A stretch of DNA of 64,000 nt from Chthonomonas sp. (lineage in GTDB: Bacteria; Armatimonadota; Fimbriimonadia; Fimbriimonadales; Fimbriimonadaceae), in contig JAEURQ010000004.1 in assembly GCA_016788425.1 (NCBI GenBank), positions 372,001 to 436,000 of the forward strand, written 5' to 3'. Within the stretch, counting starts at the first letter, position 1. The number at the start of each line of letters is the position of its first letter. Under the pieces are notes generated by a model that saw nothing but the letters and a program-made list of their open reading frames with translations, searched no databases and was not told the origin of the DNA. Below, in pieces: positions 62,891 through 64,000 of the stretch. The position numbers and the translations under genes are program-made.

Positions 62891-64000
62891 GCCGCACCCT
62901 CGTAATAAACATAGCGGTTAAGCTTCCACTGCACCTTGGTGATCAGGAAGACAACGGCAAACAGAAGCCATGCGAGCGCCGACGCGTAACCCATGCGCAA
63001 GTTACCGAACGAGTTATCGTAAAGGTGCAACATGTAAAAGCGTGTCGCGTCATTCGGTCCGCCTTGGGTCATCGCGAACGCCTGAGTAAAGGCTTGGAAA
63101 GCGCCGATTACACCCGTGATCAGCGAGAAGAAAAGCGCCGGCGAGACCATCGGGAACGTGACCACGCGGAACCGCGACAACGGTCCGGCCCCGTCGAGGG
63201 TCGCCGCTTCGTAGTACACCTCGGGGATCGCTTGCAGCCCGGCCAGCAGGATGACCATGCTGCCACCGACGCCCCAAAGGCTCATGATGATGAGGCTCGA
63301 AAGCGCGAGTTTCTCGTCGCCGAGCCAGTTAGGAAGTTGGCCGTTCGTGTTGAGGACCGAGAGCAAACCGAGCGGATCGCGGCTGCCATCAGCGCCAAAC
63401 AAAACCGTGTTGAGCAAGCCGCCTTCGGGCTGAAACACCTTGCGCCAAATGAGCGCGGAAGCCACCGCGCTCGCGAGTGACGGTAGATAGAAGAACGTCC
63501 GGTACAGCGGCATGCCCTTCACCCGGACGTTCAGCAGTAGCGCCAGCATGAGAGCAAACGCCAGCCCCAACGGAACTGACGCAACCGTGAAAATTGTCGT
63601 TACCTTCACCGATTGCCAAAAGCGAGAATCGTGCAGGAATGCCTCTTGGAAGTTGCCCACACCGCGCCATTCGGCGGGACGGATAATATCCCAATTCGTG
63701 AAGCTCATGAGGAGCGAAAAGATCATGGGCCCGACGGCAAACAGGAGCGTGCCGATGATCCACGGCGACAAGAACCAGAAGCTCACTCGTCCTTCCGCGC
63801 GCTCGGCTTGAGTGCGCGCTCGGCCTCGCTCGGGCCAATAGACCCATCCGATCACCGCGCCCAGCAGACCCATCCCGGCGAGTCCGCCGATCACCCAGTT
63901 GAAGCGGGGGAGATTCTCCTCTTTGAGGATGGTTTTGAGGCGCGCCGTAGCGACCTCATTGCCCTCGGTTAAAGCGGCTTTGGCCGTGGTCGAGCCCACA
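62887..64000 (-). CDS. Sugar ABC transporter permease (MalF-type), 5' end beyond window
   Basis: About 370 residues are visible. The last 290 carry the MalF-type helices and an EAA-like loop (VYYEAATLDGAGPLSRFRVVTFP). Before them lie a charged stretch ending ATARLKTILKEENLPRF and a helix (FNWVIGGLAGMGLLGAVIGWV) not part of a standard permease. These may be the tail of a fused substrate-binding domain; the frame is open at the window edge, so the start is not seen. Confidence 0.88.
   Translation of the reverse strand, partial: VGSTTAKAALTEGNEVATARLKTILKEENLPRFNWVIGGLAGMGLLGAVIGWVYWPERGRARTQAERAEGRVSFWFLSPWIIGTLLFAVGPMIFSLLMSFTNWDIIRPAEWRGVGNFQEAFLHDSRFWQSVKVTTIFTVASVPLGLAFALMLALLLNVRVKGMPLYRTFFYLPSLASAVASALIWRKVFQPEGGLLNTVLFGADGSRDPLGLLSVLNTNGQLPNWLGDEKLALSSLIIMSLWGVGGSMVILLAGLQAIPEVYYEAATLDGAGPLSRFRVVTFPMVSPALFFSLITGVIGAFQAFTQAFAMTQGGPNDATRFYMLHLYDNSFGNLRMGYASALAWLLFAVVFLITKVQWKLNRYVYYEGAA

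Overview
The window looks like chromosome of a GC-rich, Gram-negative-type bacterium of the Armatimonadota, most likely near Fimbriimonadia (inference). Supporting signs are four PEP-CTERM proteins, a secreted protein ending in a dockerin-like repeat, a prepilin-like secreted protein followed by a tiny lipoprotein, DUF1800 and DUF4394 proteins, an RND efflux pair and a flagellin. Genes are packed very tightly. Many same-strand neighbours overlap in ATGA or GTGA, three convergent pairs share a 4-nt stop overlap, and two divergent pairs share a CATG that holds both start codons.

Left part (1-21 kb): a metallo-beta-lactamase-fold hydrolase cut by the window edge; an isolated phage-type terminase and portal pair with no other phage genes; a PilZ protein, aspartate-semialdehyde dehydrogenase, an AraC-type regulator and tryptophan synthase beta; a PEP-CTERM protein, a glycosyltransferase, a prepilin-like protein and a lipoprotein; a VIT/von Willebrand A protein; and a photolyase whose first codons form half of a terminator-like hairpin. 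A carotenoid cluster follows: CruG-like glycosyltransferase, CruF-like hydratase, two CrtI-type desaturases, a PlsC-type acyltransferase and CrtB. It points to a hydroxylated, glycosylated and perhaps acylated acyclic carotenoid. A dihydrouridine synthase closes it.

Middle (21-41 kb): an RND adaptor and pump, then a histidine operon hisI-hisG-hisD-hisB-hisH-hisF-hisA. It is preceded by an unannotated 24-residue leader peptide containing His-His-His-His and an intrinsic terminator, so it appears controlled by ribosome-mediated attenuation. Next come a DUF1800 protein, a nitrilase-family hydrolase, flagellin, an M20 dipeptidase, a small kinase that seems to start at CTG, an orphan Phd-type antitoxin flanked by diverged 27-nt direct repeats, and thrS.

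Island (41-52 kb): an RHS polymorphic toxin with a C-terminal AHH nuclease domain, followed on the same strand by a run of immunity-type and unknown genes. These include an Imm11/DUF1629-like protein, two paralogues of another putative immunity family, a double-CXXCG (SitI6-like) gene broken by one in-frame TAG, and several lipoprotein or membrane-anchored unknowns. Base composition is visibly more AT-rich than the flanks, which suggests horizontal acquisition.

Right part (52-64 kb): small unknowns, an endonuclease/exonuclease/phosphatase protein, a PEP-CTERM protein, a histidine kinase and response regulator pair, a DUF4394 PEP-CTERM protein, and two adjacent paralogous secreted proteins with the same N-terminal domain, one ending in PEP-CTERM and the other in a dockerin-like repeat. 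Upstream of the pair lie a clear promoter and LacI-type palindromes, then a GH1 beta-glucosidase and two sugar ABC permeases. This suggests a regulated glycoside-uptake locus with dedicated surface proteins. No tRNA, rRNA, CRISPR array or insertion sequence was seen.
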